NCBI GenBank assembly: GCA_021732895.1
Contig: JAKFWE010000293.1
Span: 1 to 7,381 of the forward strand
Origin: Allobosea sp.
Lineage (GTDB): Bacteria; Pseudomonadota; Alphaproteobacteria; Rhizobiales; Beijerinckiaceae
Direction of reading: 5' to 3'
Length of the DNA: 7,381 nucleotides
The notes beneath the pieces are model-generated. The model had not been told where the DNA came from. It was given only the letters and a program-made list of their open reading frames with translations, and searched no databases. This document shows, one piece after another, positions 1 through 5,715 of the stretch. Position 1 is the first letter of the stretch. Each line of letters begins with the position of its first letter. Both the position numbers and the translations under genes were made by a program.

Positions 1-113
1 GGGCCGATAAGCACGCAGACCTGGTTCGCCGCGACCGTCAGGTCGAGCGCATCGACGGCCGGCCGCGCCACGCCGGGGAAAAGCTTGGTGACGCCCTCGA
101 GCTGGATGGTCAT
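1..113 (-). CDS. ABC transporter ATP-binding subunit, OpuCA/ProV type (N-terminal 37 residues only)
   Basis: This is the last visible gene of the transporter operon, and its C-terminal part lies beyond the window start. Translation from the ATG at 113 begins MTIQLEGVTKLFPG and reaches VCVLIGP at the edge. This is the first beta strands of an ABC nucleotide-binding domain, stopping just as the Walker A loop begins, so no catalytic motif can be checked. A purine-rich AAAGGGG lies about four bases upstream of the start. The ATG shares ATGA with the stop codon of the upstream permease, so translation is probably coupled. By context it should hydrolyse ATP on the cytoplasmic face to power uptake through the two permeases encoded before it. 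The family call rests on the N-terminal pattern plus operon context, and substrate cannot be judged from this subunit. Confidence 0.85.
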   Translation of the reverse strand, partial: MTIQLEGVTKLFPGVARPAVDALDLTVAANQVCVLIG

Positions 114-745
114 GCCGCCCCTTTCCGGAGTTGCCGCGTCAGCAGCCGTTCGATCCCGGCGAAGCCGAGTTCGACAATGAGCGCCAGCAGCGCCACCGCG
201 ACCGCCCCCGCGACCAGTTGCGGAAAGTTGAAATTGGCCATGCCGGCGGTGATCAGCTCGCCCAGCCCGCCGCCGCCAATGAAGGCGGCCAGCGTCGCCG
301 CCGAGACGATCTGCACGGCCGCCGTGCGGATGCCGGCGAAGATCACCGGCAGGGCGAGGGGGATTTCGATGCGCGTCATCACCTGGCGATCCGAGAAGCC
401 CTGCCCACGCGCCGCGTCGACGATGTCGGCGTCGACCTCGGTCAGGCCGGTATAGGTGTTCAGCAGCAGCGCCGGCAGTCCATAGAGCGTCAGCGCCACG
501 GCCGAGGGCAGGAAGCCGGTGCCCAGCACCGGCAGCATGATGACGAGCAGCGCGAGCGACGGCACGGTGCGCAGGATGTTGACGATGGCGATGGCGGCGT
601 TGGCGAGGCCGCGCCGGCGCGTCAGAACCAGCCCGAGCGGCAGCGCGATCGCCAGCACGGCCGCAAGCGCCACGCCCGAGAGCCAGAGATGGTTCTCGAT
701 CGCGGTCCAGAAGATGTCGGGATTCGCCGTGATCCAGCCCAGCAT
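110..745 (-). CDS. OpuC/ProW-type ABC transporter permease (second permease of the operon)
   Basis: This 211-residue inner-membrane protein belongs to the binding-protein-dependent transport permease family used by quaternary-amine (OpuB/OpuC/Osm/Yeh type) importers. Hydrophobic segments lie at about residues 20-42, 48-72, 77-97, 128-156 and 176-198. The cytoplasmic EAA loop that docks the ATPase is visible at residues 110-138 (DAARGQGFSDR, then IPLALPVIFAG). The family signature GGGGLGELI is at 157-165. Its ATG overlaps the previous gene's stop as TGATG, with a GGAG-like ribosome site about nine bases upstream. Its own TGA overlaps the ATPase start as ATGA. Length is normal for stand-alone permeases of this group. 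It differs from the other permease in this operon, so the pair probably forms a heterodimeric channel. Substrate specificity is not readable here; context suggests a betaine such as ergothioneine. Confidence 0.93.
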   Translation of the reverse strand: MLGWITANPDIFWTAIENHLWLSGVALAAVLAIALPLGLVLTRRRGLANAAIAIVNILRTVPSLALLVIMLPVLGTGFLPSAVALTLYGLPALLLNTYTGLTEVDADIVDAARGQGFSDRQVMTRIEIPLALPVIFAGIRTAAVQIVSAATLAAFIGGGGLGELITAGMANFNFPQLVAGAVAVALLALIVELGFAGIERLLTRQLRKGAA

Positions 746-1374
746 CAGGCGCTCTCCGCCTGGTTCGCCCGCAGGCGCAGCTCGACCCGCCGCAGCGCCT
801 CGTCGCAGACGATCGCGAGCGCCGAGGTGACGACCGCGCCGACAACGACCTTCTCGCCGAAATCCTGGGTGATGCCCTGGAAGATGATGTCGCCGAGCCC
901 GCCGGCGTTGATGAAGGCGGCGACGGTGGCGACGGAGACCTGCGTCACCACGGTGATGCGCACGCCGGCGATGATGACCGGCAGGGCCAGCGGCAGCTCG
1001 ACCGCGAAAAGCCGGCGCCAGCGGCCGAAACCCATGCCGTCGGCGGCGTCGAGGATGTCGGGGGAGATCTCGCGCAGGCCCGTCGCGGTGTTGCGGATGA
1101 TGATCAGCAGGGCGTAGGCGACCAGCGCCACGATGGCCGGCCAGAAGCCGAGGCCCAGATAGGGGATCAGAAGCGCGAAGATCGCCAGCGCCGGCACCGT
1201 GTAGAGCGCGCCTGAAACCAGCAGCACGGCGAGATAGACGCGCGGCTGGCGCGCCGACAGCACGCCGAGCGGCAGCCCGACCATGAGAGAGATCGCGAGG
1301 CCGACGCCGACGAGCTGGATATGCTCCCAGAGCGCGACCAGCAGCCGGTCCCAGTTCTCGATCGCCCAGCTCAC
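745..1374 (-). CDS. OpuC/ProW-type ABC transporter permease (first permease, GTG start)
   Basis: This 209-residue inner-membrane protein is of the same family as the downstream permease. Hydrophobic segments lie at about residues 20-40, 46-72, 76-95, 129-155 and 174-193. The EAA loop is DAADGMGFGRWRR at 109-121, followed by LPLALPVIIAG at 127-137, with the conserved NAGGLGDIIF at 156-165. The start codon is GTG at 1374-1372, sharing GTGA with the stop codon of the lyase gene. GGGGCGG lies about seven bases upstream as a plausible ribosome site. The segment RNTATGLREISPDILDAADGMG is typical of the family, where a loop of this form follows the third membrane segment. Together with the second permease it should form the membrane channel of an importer for quaternary amines or betaines. 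Confidence 0.93.
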   Translation of the reverse strand: MSWAIENWDRLLVALWEHIQLVGVGLAISLMVGLPLGVLSARQPRVYLAVLLVSGALYTVPALAIFALLIPYLGLGFWPAIVALVAYALLIIIRNTATGLREISPDILDAADGMGFGRWRRLFAVELPLALPVIIAGVRITVVTQVSVATVAAFINAGGLGDIIFQGITQDFGEKVVVGAVVTSALAIVCDEALRRVELRLRANQAESA

Positions 1375-2933
1375 GGAACCGCCCCGTCGCCGCGCGCCAT
1401 CTCCGCCAGGATCAGTTCGCCGGCCTCGATCGCCAGCGCCAGCGCCTCGTACTCGCGCCCCATCGGCCGGTCGTCATCGAGCCGGGCGACGTGACGGCGC
1501 ACGAACCCGTGGGCCGCCGCCGTTCCGCGTCCGAGCGTGATCGCCCCGCGCAGATCGACGGCTTCGGCCGCCACGACCAGTTCGATCGCGGCGAGCCGCG
1601 TCAGGCGTCTGGCGATGGCGTGCGTCTTCGCGACGACCGCCGGCGTCATCGGCGCATAATCCTCGATGCCGTCGGCGACCGGCAGCGTCATCGCCCCCAG
1701 CGGCAGCGCGAGATGACGGATCTCGGCCTCGAGCGCCGCTGCGGTCTTCTGCGAGGTGGCGAAGCCCGCATGCGTGCCGCCATGGCGGGTCAGGAAGCGT
1801 GGCAGGTCGCTGGACGCGGGCGACATCAGCTTCACGATGCGCGCTGCGGAGGTCGCCGCCAGATGCGACAGCGCGAGCCCGGCCGCCTCGAAGGTCAAGG
1901 CGAGCTCCGTCGTGTCGAAATTGACGCTGGAGAGCAGCATGCCGCGCTCGACCAGCACGGCGGGGCTGTCGGGGGCGCTGGCCAGTTCGTTGTCGACGGC
2001 GAGGCTCGCGGCCGCGACCGCGTTGATCGCATGTCCGGCCACGGGGGCGAGACAGCGAAACGAGATCGGGTCCTGCAGGCGCCGCGCGCGTCCGGGCTCG
2101 AACAGATCGCTGCCGGACATTAGGTTGCGCAAGAACCCGACCCCGACCTTGTGGCCGGGTATGGCGCGCAAGGCGACGAGGTCGTCGTCGAGCGGCGACA
2201 GATTGGCGCGAAAGCCCTCCAGCGACAGCGCGCCGGCCATCAGGCCGGCGTGATGCGCCCTGTGCATGGTCTCGACCGCCAGCGCGGCCAGCCCGACGCT
2301 CTGCGCATTGGCGTTGAGCAAAGCCAGCCCGTCCTTGGGGCCAAGGGCGGGCAGTGCGATCCCCGCCGCCGCCAAGGCCTCGCCGCCTTGCATGACCGCA
2401 CCCCTGAACTCCGCCTCGCCCTCGTTCACGAGCGGCAGGAAGGCCTGCGCGAGCGGGCTGAGATCGGCCTCGCCGAGCGAGCCGATGCGCCGGACCACCG
2501 GATGGACGCCGGCGTTGAGCATGGCGACGATCGCCCCGGCCAGTTCGGGCGAAAGGCCGGACGCGCCATGGCAGATCGCGACGAGCCGCGCCGCCAGCAT
2601 GGCGCGCACCTCGGCGGTCGAAAGCGGCTCGCCGACGCCGACGGCCCGCGCCCGGATCGCGCGCGCCTGAAAAGCCGGGATGGCGTCGGCGTCGAGCCGC
2701 GTATCGACGGCCGCACCCAGTCCCGTGGTCAGACCATAGACGCTCTCGCCGCGCGCCAGCGCGCGCAGCACGACCGCCCGCGCGGCCGCCAGACGCGGGC
2801 CGACCGATTCATGCAGACGAACCGGCGCGAAATCGAGAGCGATGGCGGCGATCGCCGCGCTGCCTATCGCTCCGCCGCCGAGAATGACCGGAGGATGGCG
2901 TCGCGCACCCTCGACAGTCTCCGCCGCGCTCAG
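1371..2933 (-). CDS. MIO-less HAL/PAL-family lyase, probable ergothionase (ergothioneine trimethylamine-lyase)
   Basis: This 520-residue protein has the histidine/aromatic ammonia-lyase fold. It shows VYGLTTGLG (65-73, with the catalytic-type Tyr66), GLALLNANAQ (202-211), QDPISFRC (287-294), SSVNFDTTE (335-343), SQKTAAALEAE (394-404) and DGIEDYAPM (421-429). True ammonia-lyases carry GSxGASGDLAPL, whose Ala-Ser-Gly cyclises into the MIO electrophile. Here the site is GSLGEADLSPLA (151-162), one residue shorter and without the triad. MIO chemistry is therefore not expected. Ergothionase is a known MIO-less member that eliminates trimethylamine from ergothioneine to give thiourocanate. The location inside an OpuC-type transporter operon fits that substrate. 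Lys396, where histidases have a hydrophobic residue, is a candidate catalytic residue. No in-frame ATG, GTG or TTG fits the start. CTG at 2933-2931 overlaps the previous stop as CTGA and has AAGGGG eight bases upstream. Other MIO-less eliminases acting on betaines remain possible. Confidence 0.8.
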   Translation of the reverse strand: MSAAETVEGARRHPPVILGGGAIGSAAIAAIALDFAPVRLHESVGPRLAAARAVVLRALARGESVYGLTTGLGAAVDTRLDADAIPAFQARAIRARAVGVGEPLSTAEVRAMLAARLVAICHGASGLSPELAGAIVAMLNAGVHPVVRRIGSLGEADLSPLAQAFLPLVNEGEAEFRGAVMQGGEALAAAGIALPALGPKDGLALLNANAQSVGLAALAVETMHRAHHAGLMAGALSLEGFRANLSPLDDDLVALRAIPGHKVGVGFLRNLMSGSDLFEPGRARRLQDPISFRCLAPVAGHAINAVAAASLAVDNELASAPDSPAVLVERGMLLSSVNFDTTELALTFEAAGLALSHLAATSAARIVKLMSPASSDLPRFLTRHGGTHAGFATSQKTAAALEAEIRHLALPLGAMTLPVADGIEDYAPMTPAVVAKTHAIARRLTRLAAIELVVAAEAVDLRGAITLGRGTAAAHGFVRRHVARLDDDRPMGREYEALALAIEAGELILAEMARGDGAVP

Positions 2934-3814
2934 TTCACCAGCCCCTTGGCCTTCAGGAACGCCGCCGCCACGGTGCGGGGCTCCTTCTTCTCGACCTCGA
3001 CCTGCCGGTTGAGCTCCTGCATCGTCGGGTTGTCGAGCGCCGCGCCGACCTTTTCCAGAATGCCGACGATCCTGGCGTTGGCGGCGATCTCGGGGCGCAC
3101 GACCGGACACAGGAAGTAGGGCGGAAACAGCGACTTGTCGTCGTCGAGCGCGACGAATTTCTCGGCGGCGATCTGCCAGTCGGTCGAGAAGCCGTTGGCG
3201 ACCTCGATCTGCTTCTGGTTGAGCGCCTCGTAGCGCAGGCGCAGCGCCGCGAACTGCTTGAACTCGGCGAACTCCGCGCCGTAGACCTCCTTCAGTCCCC
3301 GGATGCCGTCGCGCCTGTCGACGAACTCCGTGCCGGCCCCGAGCCTGAGCTTGGACGACGCCTTGCCGAGGTCGCTCAGCGTCTTGAGATTGAACTCCCT
3401 GGCGGTCTCGGGCCGCACCACGATCGCGTAACCGTTGTTGATGTTGGACGGCTTCAGCCAGGTCAGGTTGAACTCCTTCTCGTAGAAGGCCGCGACCATG
3501 CCGCGCACCTTCTCCGGGTCGGTCTCGGTGACGCCCTGCGCCTTCATCACCGCGTTCAGGCCGGTTCCGGTGTATTCCGGATAGATGTCGATCGCGCCGC
3601 TCTTGAGCGCCTCATGCGCCACGAGCGTGCCGCCGAGATTGATCTTGCGCTCGACCTTGAAGCCCGCGCCCTCCAGCGCCGCCGCGTAGAGCTCGGCGAC
3701 GACGAACTGCTCGGTGAAGTTCTTCGAGCCGATCTTCACGGTCTGGGCGAGCGCGCCCGGGATGCCGACGGCCGCCATCAGGGCCGCGGCGAAAAACGTT
3801 CTGGCGAGGCGCAT
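2930..3814 (-). CDS. OpuAC/OpuCC-type periplasmic substrate-binding protein of quaternary-amine ABC importer
   Basis: This 294-residue exported binding protein is the first gene of the transporter operon. Residues 1-23 form a Sec signal peptide (MRLARTFFAA, hydrophobic core, ALA/Q cleavage). The mature part shows the OpuAC (type 2 periplasmic) signatures GSKNFTEQ (29-36), LGGT (60-63), DIYPEYTGT (76-84), NNGYAIVV (126-133), FSTDWQIA (209-216) and LDDDKSLFPPY (223-233). In most relatives STD is followed by Gly; here it is Trp213, a possible extra aromatic in or near the ligand pocket. Cys236 in YFLCPVV is also unusual. The ATG at 3814 is preceded by AGGAG eight bases upstream; a TTG at 3832 is in frame but overlaps that ribosome site, so it was not chosen. 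The protein should deliver a betaine-like ligand to the permeases. The adjacent lyase suggests ergothioneine or a similar trimethylated histidine derivative. Confidence 0.92.
   Translation of the reverse strand: MRLARTFFAAALMAAVGIPGALAQTVKIGSKNFTEQFVVAELYAAALEGAGFKVERKINLGGTLVAHEALKSGAIDIYPEYTGTGLNAVMKAQGVTETDPEKVRGMVAAFYEKEFNLTWLKPSNINNGYAIVVRPETAREFNLKTLSDLGKASSKLRLGAGTEFVDRRDGIRGLKEVYGAEFAEFKQFAALRLRYEALNQKQIEVANGFSTDWQIAAEKFVALDDDKSLFPPYFLCPVVRPEIAANARIVGILEKVGAALDNPTMQELNRQVEVEKKEPRTVAAAFLKAKGLVN
2942..2947 (-). promoter_or_regulatory. Ribosome binding site AAGGGG for the lyase CTG start
   Basis: On the minus strand AAGGGG is followed by an eight-base spacer and then CTGA, in which CTG begins the lyase and TGA ends the binding protein. 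The nearest conventional in-frame start upstream is a GTG at 3110, inside the binding-protein gene. It would add 59 residues of arginine- and glycine-rich shadow-frame sequence. The first in-frame GTG downstream would remove conserved lyase sequence. This site therefore decides the start. Confidence 0.55.
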
Positions 3815-3871
3815 GGATCTGACTCCTGTCAAGGTGGTGCCTGTTGCGTGTGATCTGCGAGCGTCGGCGTC

Positions 3872-3899
3872 AGGCTAGCTGCTGGGGGGAGCGATGCAA
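3872..3899 (-). promoter_or_regulatory. Weak candidate promoter of the transporter-lyase operon
   Basis: The operon must start in the 155-base spacer between the DUF1684 gene and the binding-protein ATG, unless it is read through from upstream. Reading the minus strand, the best pair I see is TTGCAT (3899-3894), a 16-base spacer and TAGCCT (3877-3872), about 58 bases before the start codon. Both boxes match the sigma-70 consensus poorly, so this is only a suggestion. A 14-base palindrome lies just upstream of it. Confidence 0.2.
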
Positions 3900-3906
3900 G
3901 CGACGC

Positions 3907-3920
3907 CGGATTTCAATCCG
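3907..3920. repeat. 14-base palindrome (6-2-6) upstream of the transporter operon, possible operator
   Basis: CGGATT-TC-AATCCG is a perfect inverted repeat with six-base arms and a two-base centre. It lies about 90 bases upstream of the binding-protein start and eight bases upstream of the candidate -35 box. Its AT-rich core stands out from the surrounding GC-rich DNA. It has the shape of a dimeric regulator site, but no regulator gene is in the window and I do not recognise the motif. Confidence 0.3.
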
Positions 3921-3969
3921 CCCGACAGGCGATTTTCGTGCCGCCCGCCGGTCGTCCTCACGGCGCCGG

Positions 3970-4653
3970 TCATGCCGGATCGCGCTCCCCGGCGCGCACC
4001 GCAACCGGAAGCCGGTTCTCGAAGGGCGAGAGCGGGCAGACCCAGGCCTCGGAATAGGCGCAGGACGGATAGTAGGAGAAGTTGAAGTCGAGGATCATCC
4101 GGCCGTCCGGGGTCGCGCCGAGATCGGCGCTCTTGATCGTGTCGAGCAGATAGCGCCCGCCCGAGAACGTCTCCTCGCCGTTGCTGGCGTCGCCGAAGGG
4201 CAGGAACGTGCCGCCGCCGTAGCTTTCGATCCAGTAGAGCGTCAGTTCCCCGCCGAGCGCCGGCTCGAGGCCCTGCGTCAGGGCGTAGGGCGCCAGCGTC
4301 ATCAGCCCGTCCTTGCCGGCCTCGAGCCGGATCGTCTCGCGCCCGGTCGCCGGCGCGAGCCCGACCTCGAAGCGCAGGGCCGGATCATAGGCGTAACAGG
4401 CGATGCCGCCGAATTGCGCCCGCCGCGCCGCCGAAAGCGGCGACTGGGCGTGCTCGCGAAACAGCCGGTCGCGCACGCCGCGCCATTGCGCGAAGCCCTG
4501 CTCCGCCGGCAGCGCCCGCACGGCGGCGTAGAGATCGGCGATCTGGCGCCGCCAGTCCAGCAGTGAGACGAAGCGGTCGCGGCGCGACAGATCGGGTGTC
4601 GTCGCGCTGCGCAGATGGCGTTGCGCGAGGGCGGGAGCGGCGGAGCGGTTCAT
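3970..4653 (-). CDS. DUF1684 family protein
   Basis: This protein of 227 residues has no signal peptide or membrane segment, so it is probably cytoplasmic. It matches the DUF1684 family, whose function is not established. The N-terminal part has FVSLLDWRRQIADLYA (28-43) and the RDRLFREHAQSPLS block (61-74). The middle has YAYDPALRFEV (87-97) and ELTLYWIESYGGGTFLPF (136-153). The C-terminal core has GGRYLLDTIKSADLG (165-179), ILDFNFSYYPSCAY (187-200), WVCPLSPFENRLPV (204-217) and AGE (221-223). Cys198 and Cys206 in SCAY and VCPL are family hallmarks. The ATG at 4653 is preferred because the in-frame extension to 4743 is arginine-rich and would run through a strong hairpin. However, no clear ribosome site precedes 4653. 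It sits between the heme block and the transporter-lyase operon with no obvious functional tie to either. Confidence 0.85.
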   Translation of the reverse strand: MNRSAAPALAQRHLRSATTPDLSRRDRFVSLLDWRRQIADLYAAVRALPAEQGFAQWRGVRDRLFREHAQSPLSAARRAQFGGIACYAYDPALRFEVGLAPATGRETIRLEAGKDGLMTLAPYALTQGLEPALGGELTLYWIESYGGGTFLPFGDASNGEETFSGGRYLLDTIKSADLGATPDGRMILDFNFSYYPSCAYSEAWVCPLSPFENRLPVAVRAGERDPA

Positions 4654-4696
4654 GGCGGGCCTGACGCGACGGGATTTCGGGCGGAAGGGTCGATGC

Positions 4697-4724
4697 GGAA
4701 ACGCCGGCCGGCGGCCGCCGTTCC
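4697..4724 (-). terminator. GC-rich hairpin in the spacer before the DUF1684 gene, possible weak terminator
   Basis: On the plus strand GGAA (4697-4700) pairs with TTCC (4721-4724). CG (4702-4703) pairs with CG (4719-4720), and CGGCCG (4705-4710) with CGGCCG (4712-4717). There is one bulged A and one C-C mismatch. In the minus-strand transcript the stem lies about 63 bases after the stop of the exported protein and about 44 bases before the DUF1684 start. Only a short T run (GTTT) is present, within the 3' arm of the stem, so this may be an imperfect intrinsic terminator, an mRNA-stability stem or a chance GC-rich palindrome. Confidence 0.35.
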
Positions 4725-4786
4725 ATCCGGGGAGGCGCGCCATCCTGCGCGCGCTCCGCGTCGCGCCGTGTCAGGGACAAGACGTC

Positions 4787-5653
4787 TCACTGCGAAGGCC
4801 GGAGCGGGTCCGGCGCCCGAACGCCGTCTCCGGCCGGCGGCGCGGCGAGATCCGCCGAAAGCCCTCGCGGCAGACGCAGCAGCCCGAGCGCGGCGTCGCG
4901 GCAGGGCGCGCCCGACCCTGCGGCGACCCGGGTTATCATCAGCCGTCCGGCGGGCACCGAGCGGCGCTCCGGCGGCGCGATCGATGCGGAACCCGACGCC
5001 GCGGCGACCGGGGCGACCTGCAGCCACATGTCGAAGCTGACATTGGCCAGGGCGACGCGTTTCGCAAGGTCGGCGGCGAGACGCCCGGCGGCTTGCGCGG
5101 CCGGGCCGCCGGCGCCCGGGCCGGTCGCGACCGCGTCCGGCTCCAGCAACCATGCGACGCGGCGGGATTTATGATCGGCGTTGGTCGCGATCAGCGGATC
5201 GGCGCCGAAATAGCGGGTGGTCGCGTAGCTCGCCGGTAACGGCGCGGGGAGGCGCGGCGCCCCGCCCGAAGCGGTGGATTCGCCGGAGTGCGCGCTGACG
5301 ACGAAGGCCTCGTCCTCTGGCAGCGTGACCTGGAAGGCGAGCGCGCCGGCGGCTTGCGAATGTCCGCTTGCCGAGCCACCCGCCACCGCGACCGAGAGGC
5401 GCCCGACGACCGCGAAGCTCTGGCCGCTGAACAGCGAAGCCTTCGAGACGCGCCGCGCCGCGTCGTTGCCGACGAAACTGCCCTCGAAGCAGACGCCGCC
5501 CTCGCGAGCGGCCTCTGCGGCTGCCGGCGCAGCGACCACGCCAGAAAGCAGAATGGTCAGAAGCGCCGCCAGGGAGCGCCGAAGCGGCCGTCGAAACCCT
5601 GCGTGCAAGCGTCGATCCCCGAAGCCGGAAGCGGCGCGATCATGCTGGGTCAT
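4787..5653 (-). CDS. Hypothetical exported protein, no recognised domain
   Basis: I do not recognise this 288-residue protein. The N-terminus has an arginine-rich stretch (RRPLRRS, 21-27) and then a hydrophobic core (LAALLTILLSGVVA, 28-41). It ends in an Ala-rich probable signal peptidase I site (AAPAAAEA, 41-48), so export to the periplasm is likely. The mature region is rich in alanine, glycine and serine and has only two cysteines, Cys55 (GGVCFEG) and Cys251 (GAPCRDA). They could form one disulfide linking the two ends. Better-ordered stretches include SLFSGQSFAVVGRLSVAV (73-90), LAFQVTLPEDEAFVVSAHSG (105-124) and VSFDMWLQVAPV (205-216), suggesting a beta-rich fold. The ATG at 5653 was chosen over an in-frame TTG at 5671; neither has a good ribosome site. 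It follows hutX by 62 bases, but I see no heme-binding motif. Confidence 0.6.
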   Translation of the reverse strand: MTQHDRAASGFGDRRLHAGFRRPLRRSLAALLTILLSGVVAAPAAAEAAREGGVCFEGSFVGNDAARRVSKASLFSGQSFAVVGRLSVAVAGGSASGHSQAAGALAFQVTLPEDEAFVVSAHSGESTASGGAPRLPAPLPASYATTRYFGADPLIATNADHKSRRVAWLLEPDAVATGPGAGGPAAQAAGRLAADLAKRVALANVSFDMWLQVAPVAAASGSASIAPPERRSVPAGRLMITRVAAGSGAPCRDAALGLLRLPRGLSADLAAPPAGDGVRAPDPLRPSQ

Positions 5654-5681
5654 GCGCGAAGCCAGCGACAAGCCGCGACTG

Positions 5682-5706
5682 CGTGATCGCGGTCACGAGG
5701 TCGTGA
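5682..5706. repeat. Overlapping palindromes between hutX and the exported-protein gene
   Basis: TCACGA-GG-TCGTGA at 5693-5706 is a perfect 14-base palindrome. An overlapping imperfect one, CGTGA-TCGCGG-TCACG, lies at 5682-5697. Together they give three alternating half-sites of GTGA/TCAC type in the 62-base spacer. It follows the hutX stop and lies about 30-50 bases before the next start codon. It could be an operator for the downstream gene or a small 3' stem. No T run follows, so it is not a typical terminator. Confidence 0.35.
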
Positions 5707-5715
5707 TGGGCAGGG

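Noticed and set aside
131..1117. Long plus-strand open frame of 328 codons opposite the permease genes, and similar ones such as 2151-3119
   Set aside because: Composition is dominated by Arg, Gln, Gly and Ala with no domain, and the minus strand carries well-recognised proteins across the whole span. These are GC-rich shadow frames.
1371..2933. Annotation as an ordinary histidine ammonia-lyase (hutH)
   Set aside because: The Ala-Ser-Gly triad needed to form MIO is missing, and the gene sits in a quaternary-amine transporter operon rather than with other hut genes.
2934..3110. 59-residue N-terminal extension of the lyase starting at a GTG
   Set aside because: The added residues are Arg- and Gly-rich, match nothing in the lyase family, and lie entirely in the binding-protein coding region in another frame.
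3827..3832. TTGACA on the minus strand as a consensus -35 box for the binding-protein gene
   Set aside because: It lies only 12 bases upstream of the ATG and overlaps the AGGAG ribosome site, so a matching -10 would fall inside the coding region.
4654..4743. In-frame upstream ATG for the DUF1684 protein
   Set aside because: The extra residues are Arg- and Pro-rich, unlike the family, and the region contains a strong GC-rich hairpin typical of a spacer. The case is not fully closed because 4653 lacks a clear ribosome site.
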